A stretch of DNA of 64,000 bases from Cololabis saira (GCF_033807715.1 NC_084587.1:24466517-24530516); one strand, 5' to 3'. Positions 20,001-35,400 are shown, counted from the first letter of the stretch. The notes: a model not told the origin generated them from the letters alone. Numbers and translations: made by a program.

Positions 20001-23000
20001 TAAAAGAAGGCATTGTTATCTGGCATTAGAGGTGGTAACAGAAACACATTCAGCCGTCATTGACTTATACCCAAATGTTCTTATAAGTGAGGGAGTTGCT
20101 TCTAAAAGTATTGCACCTGAAAGAATCAGTACAGTATTATAAAGAATTTCAAAATGAGAAGTTCGACTTAAACTCTTGTCCTCATCAATACTGAGGTTTA
20201 GCAGCAAAGACAAGTGGTGGGTGTAAATGCATCTGCACTCACAGCGAGGCGAAGAATTGTGGACAATGGCATAGTGTCAAAAAAGGCAGCAAAGAAGCCA
20301 CTACCATCCAATAAAAACATCAAGACAGACTGAAATTAGACAGGAAAGAGAAAAGTCAGACAACATAACACTGGTGCCAAGTTATTTTCCCCAATGGAGC
20401 CCCCCCCCCTTTCCTGCTTTTTTGGAAATACGGAAAATCGAAGGTGAAAGCTACCTTTCAGTTCAGGGCCCATTATAAAAAGTTCTTCATTGTGCTATTG
20501 AAACAGGTGAAAAACGTGATGTCAGAATACTGAAGCAACAGAGTTTGAATGAAAAAAAAGTTTCACTACCAAAACCTTTGGACATGCCTGTAGATGATAG
20601 ATTTCATATTTGTGTATGTGGTAGATTTTACCATGTGTTCAACCTGGGTGGTTAAAAAGACAACATAACATTTTTATTGTAAAGTAACTTGATCAAAATG
20701 ATAAATAAATGCTTTCATATATTTGAATGTATGTAACAAAGGGAAGAAGGAGGAAATAGGGCAGGTAACCAGTGTGATTTGGGAAAAAAAAAAAAATTGT
20801 ACCAGCCAGGTTTGCACAATTGACATGGCTGAAATTACTCGAATTAAAAAAAAAAGTTTAGTCTGTTAGGACCGTACCACTGTTAACTCCAATGATCAAA
20901 TACATGGAAAACAATGTCTGCTTGAAAGTCGAGATGTGGAGCAACCACAGGGAGAAGGGTCTGAGCTGAGATACAGAGATGAGTGCCAGTGGTTACTATG
21001 ATCCAATCAATTATGTTTTTGTTATTCTAATTTAACCTTTAATGCCTCAAAAGATGCACATTTTACGTTTAATTTGTTAGTCTCCTTTCATATCTGCTGA
21101 ACACATAACATAGATGCATCACTGATCTGCAGAATACTTGGGAAATAACAAAACTAGGATGAAAGTGAGGGAGTGCTGGTGCAGCTAAAACTAGGCTGTA
21201 TTTAGGGCAATTTATAAATATGCCATCCTGGGTGCCCAGTGAGTTTTCGCCCAGCCCCCCTTTCTGCCCTTGTGTAGCCTAGTATGAGCCATCGACACAG
21301 ATGCTCTCTCACCTTTCCTCACAGCTTTGCCTGTCTTATATCCTTCCTCAAACTCACTCCGGTACACCACTCCTCCTCTCTTTGTACATCTTCAGGTGGT
21401 GACCAAACTGGTGCAGATTCGGGACTACATCAGTAAGGCCAGCTCCATGAGGGATGATCTGGTGGAAAAGAATGATGTGCCAGCCAACGTGGAGCGTCTT
21501 TCTCTTCTCATTGACCACCTCAAAGAGCAGGAGAAGTCCTATTTACGCTTCTTACAAAAAATGCTTGTAAGTTGGTTCATGTTTTTTCTGCAATTTTACC
21601 CATATCATCTTTTAAACGTTTTTTTTCTTCTGTCTTTTACGTGCCATGAGACTAATAATACATGATTTACGGACATGTGTCTTGTGTAGATGATGCATCT
21701 TGGTTCATTTTTAGCTGAAATAGAACCTGTCTTAATTTTTTCTGACATGTGCCATAGATGCATTTTAATGGTTGTTTTTTCCATCATAGTCTGAAACACT
21801 TCAAATGTTGGGTCATGATAATGTTATAAAAATTTGGGCATGGGAATGTCACCTTTTCAGAGATGTTAATTTTTGTATTCAGTTAGAGTCAAGCATTTCC
21901 TTCCAAATGTTTCTATTGATAACATTTTGTTCTTCACTTCATGTTTTCTTACCTTCATAGTCCTACAGAATTTATCAAACAGACAGAGATTTATATCTGT
22001 AGATAATTCAGTCAATGGGCAACACATTTCTTGTTTTGCAATAGACTTTCCAGTTCTTCTATTTTTGTGTGACTAGCTGTTCTCTCGATTGTTTTCATAG
22101 GCGCAGGAGAGTGACGAAGCTCATGTGGGGACTCTGGACTCAACAGTCGGCTCAGGTTCACTGGTAGAGATCACTTCTCTTAACACAGAGGCTCAGTCCT
22201 CAGACGCTTTAAATGTAATAGTAAGTACATTTGTGTCTGAGTGTTTGCATCATATTTGCTTATTTTCTACTTGCTTTAATACCCAATGTGGAAACTGTTT
22301 TCTTCAACTAGACAACATGCATTCTATAAAAACTTTATCCTCTGATATGAGGACTGAGGAGACTGTTAGAGTGGTCTGTTTAGTAGTCTGTCCTTGAATG
22401 CTTTTTGTGTCATTCCCACTGGTTATTGCTGATATGGGTTTTGGTTTGTCCAGTTTTTATATTTATACGTGGGTGTGAATTTGCAGGGTGGTAGGCCAGA
22501 ATCCTTGCGTACCGACCAGAGGGAAGAATTGGAGAACCTGCGTAAGCAGCACGAGCTGCTGAAGAAGATGCTGGAGCAGCAGGAGCAGCTCAGGGCCCTT
22601 CAGGGCCGACAGGAAGCACTAATGGCCATGCAGCACAGTGCAGAACAGGCACTGGCTGTGATTGAAGACACTGGTGAGACACACGCACACATTGGTAGAT
22701 GTGTTTACAGTGACCACAGACTAGTTGTATTTAAACCTGAGAAAAGTTATGTTCAAGTCTGTACAACTGAAGGAAAATGTTGTGTAGATTACTTTTCCTG
22801 AAGACAGATGCATTTCATTTCATTTTATTCTTTATTTCATTCAAAAAAAACAAAACAATTTAATACAAACACAAATACAAATGTTCCTAACTTATGAATG
22901 AAAAGGGAGGAGAAAGAAGAAGAATCTTATCTGATCTGCCCCTTTCACAAATAACATAAATTAAAAATAATAATAAAAAAAAACAACTAAGTGAATAAAA

Positions 23001-26000
23001 ACAACTAAAATAAAATTAAAATAACATTAAATAAAATTACCACCGCCTACGGGTATGTCAATCAAACTCAACATTTTTTGTTATATTTCCTTAACATACA
23101 GGCTTTAATTGTTCTTTTGAATTGTTCTTTTGAATGTAATGTTTGATGCATCATTAAAAGCTTGAATTTGTTGATTCTTAACACAATTGACAGATGTTAA
23201 ATTGGTATTTGTGGGTCTGTATTTTCAGGTAAATGTGTTTGAATAAACTAAGTTGCATTAGAGGTTAACATAAAAAAAACAATTTTGTTTGTTTTGATTT
23301 ATTAAAGCTGTGTTTTTGTCTTTAGTTGTCACAGAAACCACTGGAAGTGTTTCTGGTCTAAGCATCACTTCAGAACTGAATGATGAGTTAAATGAGTTGA
23401 TCCAGCGGTTCCACAACCAGTTACATGACACTCAGGTACCGTAAAAACGACTATATAGCTGCTTTTTGTCTGGATGATGGTAATATATTATTTACAATGG
23501 GTTTGAATTGAACTTCTGCATGTTGACATAGCAATGTCATTTTTGAATAATTATGTCTTTATGTTCGGCTCACTTGACAATTTATGTCTACTTTGTTCCG
23601 CAGACTAAAGCAGTGCCAGATAACCGTCGTCAGGCACAGAGTCTGTCCCTCTCCAGAGAAGTGTGTTGGTCTAGGACTCCTCAGGCCGTTGGTCCACCTC
23701 AACACAGACCCCTCCTTCACTCTGCCTCTGGTCCACACGCTGGTCTAGACGGTGGGGCAACGGCTGCAAGTGTCAACCTCACTAAGCTGCAAGAACTCCA
23801 AGAGAAAAAGCAAACTATGGACAAGATACTACAGGAGTTACAGTCACTCAGAGACCAGACACTTAATAATAATTCATGTAGGTGCATTTTCAAATCCATG
23901 ATGTAGCTTTGATCCTCTCAAAATGTTGATGGATGGCATGTGGATCTTTTCAGGTCGTGGTTTGTCAGCACAGTGTAGCCCTAGTCTGCAAGGATCTTCA
24001 CAGAGTCAGTCTGCTCTCTGCTCTAATGGGGCCTCGGCTTCCACTTCCTTTCAGCCTCCACTCGCTCCACAGCAGGACTGCTCCAACTCTGCTGACAAGC
24101 TGAGGTACATCCAAAAATACACATACACACAGCTTTAAGCAGTTGAATAGGCAGCTCAGATATCAGCAGCAGGTGTTGGATGGAGTAGTATAGTATTACC
24201 TTGCAAAATAGAGGAAAAAAATTGCTACATGGTCTTCTGCTGAAAAGTCTGTCATTTTTTACAAAACAAGGCTCTCAACTTCTGGATGTGCTTTTCCGTG
24301 TATGAATACTGTGTATGTACTTGAATCTTTATCAAGACGAAGGAGTTGAAATAACATTCTTCTAAGTGCAACCTTGTAAATAATTAGATTCAGTATCCAT
24401 TCAGGTTTTGTTCACATCTTCTCACAGGAAGCTAAAAGAGGTCCACAAGCGCCTGAATGAACTGCGGGAATTAGTTCAGTACTATGAGCAGACTTCTGAT
24501 ATGATGGTGGATGCAGTCAATGAAAATGTGAAAGAGGGTGATGATGAGGAGGAGGATGAGACAGAGGATGGATCTATGTTTGAGGTCATGTTTGACTCGG
24601 AGCAGGAGAATCGCCACCCTGTAACTAACATCAGGTAGGTGTGAAGAAGAAATAATGAGTTAAATCAAGACAAACACTATTCTTCAGAGAACTTTTATCA
24701 AAGTGATGACACTCTTAGTCGGAGGGGCAAATGTGTTTCTTTTCTTTTGTTACTGGCCTCAAGTTGGAATACAATAGTATTCAGCATAACCATGTTCTGT
24801 GATTCTGGTGCTTTGTTAGAGTAACAGTCACTGTGACCTTATGTCTTCAGAAACCCACAGCGCAGCGGGAACTGGACAGACTTGAACAGTCTGACCAATG
24901 GGCGCATGGCCAGGAGTAGCACAGCTAACAACCGGGATGGGAGACTTAACACTGAGTGTGAGATCAACAACCGGACAGCAGCCAACCTCCGCAGCCTTAA
25001 CATGACGGCACCCATAGGTACGCTAATAGGTACACACTGACACAAACCTGTAACATCGGACTTTAACTTCCCTCTATAGAGTATTTATGGTGTAGTGTTG
25101 AAATTCATATCAAGTAATGATATATATTTGATGGAAAACTCTGCAAGTAATACAATTTGTTGGAAGGGATAATAAAAAAAAAAAGAAGCTGTTTGAAACT
25201 TAGTTAATATAGTAAAAACTAATATCTGCTTTTGCTTGACATTTCCATTGTCATCCTGTGTAATTTATGTTGTAGAATATAAGAGAGGCAAATTGTATTG
25301 TGACTGGGGCAACATTAAACCTAAATACATCATCAACATGAGTAACCATCTCGCATCACTTTGAGAATAAATGTAAAATACAGAATAGTCATATTGGCCC
25401 GATCATCCTCTGTTAATCATCCAACATTCCAACATTTCCCAAGCAGTTGAATATTTAGCAGCACTGACACTTCAACTTTTCTTTTTTAGAATGCCAGTAC
25501 AATAGGGACATCCCTTACAATCAGATGAAGGATGAAGATGGGGATGAAGACTGTCTTGATAATGATGGAGGAGCGCAGGCTGTGGTTCTTGACAGTGCAT
25601 CAGAGTCCAGCCGGAGAAGCAGTCTGGGGAATGATGCGGATTTTGCTCAGAAGCTTCATCGCCGGACAGCAAAGCAAAAACGATGGCAGCTTCAGGAACT
25701 GGTGGCCATGGTACAGGTAAGGTAGATGACAGAAAGTTAGATTACTTCAGATTCTGTCTACAACAAGTAGATGTCACTTCTTGTTGTGTGCACAAAATTC
25801 ATTAAGAAAAATAACGTACCCCCCAACAGCAGGAAAACTATGTGGCATTTTAACAACAGTGAGGTCCAAGCGAGACATGCCTGTCTCTCTTCATTAAAAA
25901 TAACACGTTAGTCTGGCAATGAAACACTGACCCTATCTGTCTCTATCTAGAGTGATGACACAGATGTAACAACAGCTAATGAGGATGAAGCTTTACACCA

Positions 26001-29000
26001 GCAGCCAAATAACACCAGAGCTCCTGTTCCTGGAACATTTGGGACGGGATCTAAACAAAATCCCAGAGACATCAGTCTCTCCAGCAAGGCCAGGTGTGGT
26101 GTATTGAACATTTGAAAGATCAGTCTGACAATCTTTGTATTTTTTCCAAAAAGTTCCATAAATGAAAAGTAAAAAGTAATTTTTGATTCCAGTTTTTTTT
26201 TTTTTTTTTTTTCTTGGCTTGGATTCAATTTTCATCACAGCGTGGCTTTTTTTGTTCTTCTTACAGAGAGAAACTGTATGAGGAGAAGCTGCGTCAGCAG
26301 AAGCAGACGCTGAAGCAGCTGCATGAAGAGCGCCAGAGACTCAGTGAAATCCAAGGCAAGATCCAGGACCTGCAGTGGGCTTGCCCTGACCTCCAGGTAC
26401 TTCAGTCAAGCATCTCCACAACTCCACCAGTACTGAAATACTAACACATCTTGTATTACTTTAGCTGCCTAGCAAAACAATGAAGTTTATATACAGTCAT
26501 ACTCAAGTGCATGGACTCCAATTTTAGTTTGAAGGTTGTATGTATCATGACAATTATAAAAAAAAAACAAAAAAAATAATTTGGTGATCTTAAAATTATG
26601 TAAGTGCGACCTCAGGTTACCAATTGACATAATAAGTGGCATATGCTGTCAATATTTAGAGGGGGGGAACAAAAGAAAGTGCAGAAACAAAGAAGTGAAA
26701 AACTGGATACTCCTGACTCAACAGCTTCCAGGAATTTATGTTGTGATACCTAAAACCTTTGAATTAAAAGAGCATGACTGTGATGAGAATGAACAGAAAT
26801 GTCAAGACTCTTAACTTTAATGTAAGGGTGTTCATATTTAAAAGAAATAAAGGTGTTGAGATGTTTTGCTGCAAATTGGTGTTATATAAATAAAAACTAA
26901 TTTGATTTAATAAAGTTTTTGAATATGCAAATCCCATTTTTTTAAGAGTGTAGTATTAAAAATTTGAGATGGCAACTTTTTTCTTAACTTTTCTTTTTTA
27001 ATAGTCAGTTAATAACTTTATACTCACTCAGTGAGTTTATGTTTATCTAACTGGTGTGTGGAAGGTTATGCATTACCTGTGGTGGTTTTTTTTCTTCTTT
27101 TCTCCAGTCATCTGTGTCCAGCACAGTGAGTCAGCAGGGTTTATTGAGGAAGGTGCCAGTTGCAGCTTCAACTCCTGCTTCTGTCCAGGCTTCCTCATCC
27201 TCTGGACCAAAAACTAACTTGGCTGTGCTCAAACCCACTGCTCAAGAGGCAGCCCCTTCTTCAGCAGCTGACAATGAGGTGAGGTATTCCATCTTTCACA
27301 CCAGAAACCCTTCTATAACTAACTCTTCCTCTTGTCAAATAGCCAAACAAGTTCCATACCTTGCAAACATCCTAGATGTGATTGCTGATGCTCTCTATTC
27401 TTCCACTGACAACAGCTCTGGTCAGAAATGCACCGCCACCAGATTTTGCGGGAAGATCTTCGACAGCGCAGAAAGCACCTAGAGTCGTTGATGGCTGAAC
27501 ACCAGAGACGTAGCCGTATTGATGACCCGTCTTGTCAGATCGAAGACCATGAAGAAAATGCTACATCTTCACACCCCATCAGTAGGGATGAAAGGTAGGA
27601 GACACGTTGCTCATAAAGCGTGTCTTATCAAAGTTCATTTTGAAACTCTTATTAGATTTGAGATAATTTTTACACATTTCGTAAGTACAACAGTAATGTA
27701 CAGTCCATAAACAACAACGATGTTAGTTTATTTCCCGTGTTGGATGACAACATAGGAAAAGAAAACATTGCTACTACTTTTGATACCAGATTTGATCATT
27801 TGTCATTAGAACAATGGCCACCTGGGGTTCCAGTCCCTGCCACCTTGATGATGACAACGATGAGGACCGTGAAGAGGATGAGTATCGATCAGAGATGGGT
27901 GCAGAGGAAGAAGAAGAGCAGGAGGCATGTACAGAGAGCAGCTCGGATGACGACATCCATGTCTTTTCACCAAATAGTAATCAGTGCTCCTACAGTAACA
28001 GGAACAATGAAGGAAGGTCAGACCGAGTAGCGTGAGAAGAATTGCTGTAACCTCAATGCTTGTGCAAACTGATAACAGTTTCTCACGGTAATGTTTTGTT
28101 TTTTTTCTTTCCCCCACATTTGTGTGTCTAGCAATCTGAAGCCTCCAGCAGCCTTTTCGGGTGAAAACAGTGTGCATCTTCACAACAAAACTAAAGCAAA
28201 GCCGCAATCCAGAGGGTTGAACCAGCCAGCAAGCCAGCATGGTGGTGTACGCCGACAAGAGAACCTGCGCTGGGCCTCGGAGCTCTCCTTTACTGAGGGG
28301 ACATGTCACTGGCAGGAGCAAGTCAACCAGTTACAGAGACAGTTGGACTTCAGTACCAGCATGTTTCAAACACTCCTGCAGGACCAGCAGGTTAGTGCAC
28401 TAAACAAACACATGGGACATTGTTCAAACCTGGTGTTGACATATGTCCTGGCCCACATTAAAGGACCAACAATTGACTTGAACTGCCTTTATACCAGCAG
28501 CTGAGTTTACACTGGGGAGTTTTTCCTCACTCTTTTAGTTTTCAGAAATAATACTTTCTGTGACAAACACCACAAACGCACAGGATTTGTCATCCATAGA
28601 AAAACTCTTAGTATTTTATGTACATGAATGAGAATGAGGGGCGATTATGCTGTTGTGCTTTAAAGGTGAACACAGCCTGTGTATACATTTCAGAATGAAA
28701 ACTGAAGAGTTTAAAAGCTTCACTTTATGTGTCTTCAGTCAGCAGAGGTGTGCTAACACAGAGTTCTGCAACATCAATAATCAATTTCCCTTTTGGCATT
28801 GATGAAGTTGGGTCTTTTTTTCCTCCGCCTCTTTATTTTATTTATCATTATGTTTGTAAGCAGCTAAGCTTATTGAAAAATGGACCATTAAAAGCAACTT
28901 GTGATTTATAGAAGCAGAAGAGCCACTTACGTCCCATTTGTTGCTCAGCTAACTGTGTGATGTTGACTGAGCTTCACACAAAGTACCTGTAACGAATATC

Positions 29001-29369
29001 TGATCGCAGGTGCTCATTCAGGATGTGTTTGGTATGAACCCTTTTGATTGATCTTTTTAAGGACATCTTTCTCTTTTAATAAAAGTCATGATTTTTGTTT
29101 ACTTCTACAGACATTATCGTACATGTTGCAAACTCTGCTGACGGGTCAGTACAGCATGGTACCCAACAACGTGGCATCACCACAGGTTCACCTGGTCATG
29201 CATCAACTAAACCAGTGCTATACCCAGCTGGCCTGGCAACAAAACAATGTACAAAGGTGAAATGAATAACTATATTCTCACAAAAGATAAATAAGATGCA
29301 GGATATTTTTAGGTGTCTCACAGTCAATCACTTTTCCCTCAGGCTAAAGCAGGTCCTGAATGACCTCCT

Positions 29370-29416
<47 letters not shown>

Positions 29417-32400
29417 CGCCGCCGCCGCCGCCGCCGCCGCAGGCGTCGACTTCAGCAGCAGGTTGGCAGACGCAGAAGCAAGGCTCGGCACAGGAATTCA
29501 GCTCTGGGTCTTCAGCCTCTCCTGGCGTTTTCCTCCCCTTCTCTACCCTGCAGCCTTCAGCCAACAACATGCCAGTGTCTCCTTTAGCCCCCTTCCCGCC
29601 CAGTATGACATACATTTGTAGCAAATTCATTCTGCCTTGTTATTAGTTCTGAATAGAACGATTAAAAAAAAAAAATTTTTTTCATCCCCCATGAAGGTTT
29701 CAATTTATATCCTCCATTCCCTGCTGCCATGGGTCACTTTCCTCAAGGTGCTGTTGGTCCAGCCACTCCTGAGCATCACAAGGTGCAGCTGGACCCCAAC
29801 TCCTCTATTAAAACAGAGTACATGAGTTTTCCCCCTCCACTGCAGCGCTCTCCTCTAAACACCTCTACAGAAAGGGGGTATGTCTATCATTTGTGCGAGG
29901 AAATGCTGTGTATTTATATAACATGGTTAACATAGTTATATATACCTTTTTATTTTCCACTTTATTCCAGTAGGCCAGCAGGTCGACTTAACACATCCTA
30001 CACAAACAATATGGCACGACATAACTCATCTAAGATGGAAGCGCAAGAATCTCCTCCTTCCTCGCCCACTTATACAAAATGCCCCTTAGGACTGCAAGCA
30101 TTTGACAAGGCATCCCAGGAAAGCTCCAGCAGTATCCCTGATGCTGTTGATCCCACCACAGTCACAAAGACCTTTAAGGCTGGCCGCAAAGCATCTGCAC
30201 AAACCAACTTGGCCTCTCGGAGCAAAACCACCAAGAACCGACGCAGGAGGAACAAAGGGCACAGTAAGAACAGTGAAGGTATGAAAGTGGAATCAGCATT
30301 GCTGGCATTTAAAATTTTATTGTAACAAGCTCTTCAAATGTAATATTCCTTCCATGGCTGTTTAATTGGGATGTAAATGTGTTTTTTGTTTAAGGTCTCC
30401 TTTATTTCTTCTCCCCAGACCACGACAGTGACAGCGTCAGCAGCACTGCAGACTTCGCCCAGCAGAGGGCACCGCCGCCTCATCACCGAGATCAGAATAA
30501 GACTCTGTTGGATAAACTGACTCAAGAAAAACTGGACAGGAAATCAAAGCTCGGGAACAAAAGAAATGACCTCTCATCAGGTATGACTGAACATGCTTTA
30601 AAAAATTACATCATTTCCCTCCTTCAATCTGTATGTTATTTTGTTTTGTTATCCATTTTACATGTTATCACAATTTTATAACATGATGTTTCTTTTTTCT
30701 TCATGTACTTCTTACATTTCCATTCTTTTGTTAATTTGCTTTTCTTAACACAATTTTCATGACCACTAGCTTAATTTTAATTTGGGGTTAATTTACTTTT
30801 ACTTTGAATTTATTTTACTCACAGCTTATACTTGGAGAACACCCTTCCTCTCTAACAGAATTGCATGCACAGAAGCTCCAGGTAAAGTCCCCATGCAAAT
30901 CCTAGCATCATGTAGTTCTTATCTCATCTAACCATCATGCACCATCTTTATGTCGCTAAATCCAAACCAAGGCTTCCAAACTTGTGTGCGAGTTGAGACT
31001 TTGACTTTGAAAAATGTTGCTTTTAGTTTTATCATAATTTAGTGCTTTATATGTTTTAGTTATGGGGTACATTATGCACAAAAACAAACCCTTAATCTCA
31101 TATTTTAAAATCTCTTAATTGTAGATGCCAGCAGTGAGTTCTCGCTGTTCGAGGCTCTGAGAGAAACCATTTACTCTGAGGTGGCAACGCTGATATCACA
31201 GAATGAGTCACGGCCCCACTTTCTCATCGAGCTCTTCCATGAACTGCAGCTACTTAACACAGACTACTTGCGCCAAAGGGCACTCTATTCCTTACAAGTA
31301 AGTGTACACATTCTTCTGAGTGCTGGTCTTTGAACCTAGTTCACAAACCTTTTACTTGGGGCTCAAATTATGAGCTATCTAAGTTAATTTCTTGACTTCC
31401 TGAGAGTGTTGGGAAAATCCATGTTGAAATACTGCACAAGATATCTGGTTGACTTCAAAACCTTTTCAGACACAATTACAGCTCTCATTGTGATCTTACA
31501 TTCTACAAGCTGATAATTTAGTTTTATTTTTACGATGTAATAACATAAATATGTGTAATTTCTGGATAATTATTTTCTTTTTAAGTAGACACCCTCGATG
31601 AATGATGATTTGTAATCTGAGGCCTGTTTATTAGCGTGGTCTTAAAATCAAATCACAATCACACGAGGTGAGGGGAAGACAGACTACGCCCCTGAAAACT
31701 TCCATCGGCAGTAATAACTTTTATTCCCCGTGTCTCTAAGGACATACTGGCCAGACATCTGGAGGTGACGAATGCAGCCGAGGACCAGGTGGCCACTCAC
31801 GGTCCTATGGTTTGGGCTGCAGGTTCTCAGTCTGAGCTCACACCCAGCCAGAGTCTGACTACCAGTGATGAAGTAAGATTTCTCCCCAATGTTTTATAAA
31901 CAGTCATATTTTTTATAGAATTTTTGTTTTTTTTCTTGTTCTTTATATGTCCCATCAGTCTCCACGTTGAAGCCTGTTCCCATGTATTTTTCCCAGCTCT
32001 CTTTTTCATGGGAACTGATCCCTCTTGGCTTTTTTAAGCCCTTCCTTCTTTGCCTTATGCCATTTCGTTTTAAATGTATCTTTCATTCATTTCTGTCTCA
32101 GGCTTGTCTCTTTCCATTTCTCTATATATTGCCCTTTCTCATCCTTCCATGTTTTTTTCATTTTCTCCCTACCTTCTTCATTGTCTTTAAATTTAACTTG
32201 ACAGAAAGGCTTCAGAAGGCTGCCCTTAAAAACATCAAACAAAATTACTCTCATGTTTCTTTTGCTAGATTAAATATGTGCTCTTTCTTTTGTCGCAAAC
32301 TCTCCAAAGTTGTACTAATTGGTAGCCAGGTCTTACAAGTGTTTTAAATATTGCTCTGTTCAAAATTTATTAAAAAAAATTCAAAAATTCAAAAATTATT

Positions 32401-35400
32401 AAATTATTAAAAACAACATTTTCATGTTTGAGAATGGCAGAGGAAGCCACCATTGCAGACTTTTGATATATGCTCCTCGTTTTTCTTGCCTTTCTGAAGA
32501 CTTTAAGTGGGATTACAGGTGTTTGAAAAGGGGATTTGTCTTCAATATTCTATTTTCAAACAATCAGCTCAATCAGAGCTGGATGTAAAATAGATGCTGT
32601 GTGTGTGAATTTCAATAGAAAAAAAAACTCTTTTCAGGAGGTGGTGGAGAAGAACTTGAGACATGCACAGGACACAACAAAGAGGAGGGATGATGCAGAA
32701 TCTGTGGAAAATAACAGCAACATGTCAACCTCCTCCGTCCTGGAACCTTTTGCTAATGATGACCTAGGTATAGTTTTGCATGTGTTAATCATTTGATTTT
32801 TGAAATTGTACTGTTTCTCCACCCTAGTAAATAGCGGAAATGCTGTGCTTAAATAAATTATGCTTTTTTTCACCCTTCTTTGCAGCAGGGCTTTTTAAGT
32901 TTTATCTTGATAAACCAGGCCGTTTACAGTTAAGGATTAATACTGCCCAGCCAAGTAAACAATATTACCATTGATTTGTAGACCATAGCATAATAGATTG
33001 AGTATGGGGCTGGCATACTTAGTTTGGTCTTGGTATATAACCGGGTTGCAGAGGCATTCATATCTACCACATTCTTTGCTTTTCTCCAGTTTCATTGATT
33101 TTTGAACTTCACTTATCCCTTCTGTATCAATTCTTGCTCTCCTTGATATGCTGCTCTGACAGGCAACACCGTGATTCAATTAGACAAAGCCCTGGCAAGG
33201 ATTAGGGAGTATGAGCGCATGAAGCTTAAAGCTGAGTTTAACCCCTTCAACGCCAGCACTGCAGGTGCATGCAGCTCTGAAGTCTCAAAAGCTGAACACC
33301 CTTCTGCTAACCCCGCTGACCCAGTGGAAGGTATTAAGTCACATGATGCAGCCCATGTTTAACTTGTGCAAATGTGATCTTTCATTGGCCTGCTCAAAAA
33401 TGGGTGAATTAATGTCAGGATTAAAGAAAATATTGATATTTGTGTGTTGCCAGGTGGTGCAGCTGGTGGTGTACACTGCCCTCAGATTGACACACAGCAT
33501 TTGGATCGTCAGATCAAAGCTATCATGACAGAAGTTATTCCATTCCTTAAGGTATGCAGAGCTGCCAAAATAATTCTGGTTCATGACAGTAAGATGAGAG
33601 TGATGTGCTAATTTAACTAATGAAAATTGTTCCCAATTCGAACTGACTGAATGTATCGTTTCATGAATTGAATCCATCCATTTTTTTTATACCCTCCGAG
33701 TCCAATGCAGGGCCGCAGGGGCCATGGATTTTATTGTTAGAAAAAGAAAAAAGATTCTATTTATATAGCATTATAACCTTAGGCCAAACATACACACACA
33801 AAATACATATTTAATACTTGAATGGGGATTGACTGGTTGGAGAATGAATCTTCCCTGATGGTTTATGTAGGCTGCGTTGTTGTAAATGTAAAGTAATCAA
33901 TGTTTGAAGTGGATCAAAAACACATGCATTTTATGCAAGAATTTTATTGAACGATATCCAATCTTGTCTCAGGACAACTGTGATTAAATGTTTTGATCCA
34001 CTTCAAATGTTGGCTGTAGATTTATTAAACAGTTGAATCAATGTAATGTAATTGTTTCCCTTTATTAGGAGAACATGGATGAGGTGTGTTCCCATCAGCT
34101 GCTGACGTCTGTGCGTCGCATGGTCCTTAATCTCACGCAGCAGAATGATGAGAGCAAGGAGTTTGTCCACTTTTTCCACAAACAACTCGGTGGTATTTTG
34201 CAGGTAGGACTCAGAATGTTCCTTAGATGTACCTCAAACTGCTTTGGGAGAGAGTAAATTCAAGAGACGTTTTTATGGCATTTTTCTTGTTTGGTCCAGG
34301 ACTCTCTCGGTAAATATGTAGGCCGTACTCTGAAGGACTGTGGGGAGGATCTCCTGGTTGAGATTTCGGAGATCCTGTTCAATGAACTGGCTTTCTTTAA
34401 GCTGATGCAGGATTTGGACAACAGCAACATGACTGCCCAGGCAGCAAAACACAAAAATAAGAAAACAGCCGGAGGGCCCGGTAAAACAAAGCAGACTATT
34501 GAGGTGGGTTGTTCTCTTTTTTTATGTCTTACATTTGGAAACATATGACTTTGAATGTAACTAATCTGACTTTTGTCTTCATTCATTCCTCTATTTAGGA
34601 GAAATTGGTTGGTGAAACAAATAAATCTATTTCTCGAGCAGATGCTAATCAAGACAAGGTAGTTAATACTCCTACTGATAAAGAAATAATTCATGCTGGT
34701 GTTAAGTGCTACATTAAAACCTTTGATTTCTTCCAGGATCAGAATGAGGCAGTGCAGCAAGGAGCCACTGCGCTCCGAGAACTTTACCTTCAGAACAAGA
34801 CCAAGAACAACTCGAGCAGTGATGCTTCAGAGGCTGAAGAGGAGGACGAGGATGAAGGACATGGACAGGGAATGCCTTTATCAATCAGTAAGTGAAAGCT
34901 GAATGTAGTAAAAGGGGAAAAAAAGACTGATAAAAGTGAGATTTCTTTTTATGTAGAGGACATTTCAAATGTTTTTATATCCAACATTTTCAAGATTTAT
35001 TGTCAATTCATTACATGCAGAAGAATCAAAGAATCAAAATGCTTCAATACCATCCAATATAAAAATAAAATAAAAAAATGGAAATAAAGTAGAGAACTAG
35101 AAAGCTAAATTAGATCATCTCCAATTCACAATTCTATTGAAAAAAAAGAAGACTGGTTACTTGAGGAAATGTCATGACCTTTTTGGTCTTCCAAGACTTA
35201 CAATCCACAAAGATACAAAGCAGAAGGTTTAATGTAAACCTGCCTACTGAACCACCACCTTATCTTTGTCAGGCTGGAAGGGCTTGACTTACATTTTGGT
35301 CTGTCCGGTGGTGCTTTGGAGACCCCTAATCCTTTTCTGCAAAGAATTTTAGATTGTGCACTGCACCCTCAAATACTTTCAGTGGATAAGCGATTTATAA

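Noticed and set aside
29328..29630. Antisense poly-Cys/poly-Gly ORF and a poly-Ser/poly-Arg frame
   Set aside because: These are alternative readings of the CAG/CCG repeat in pcm1.
33690..33735. Degenerate sequence CCTCCGAGTCCAATGCAGGG with GCCGCAGGGG
   Set aside because: It hints at a decayed fish repeat but is too short and diverged to call.
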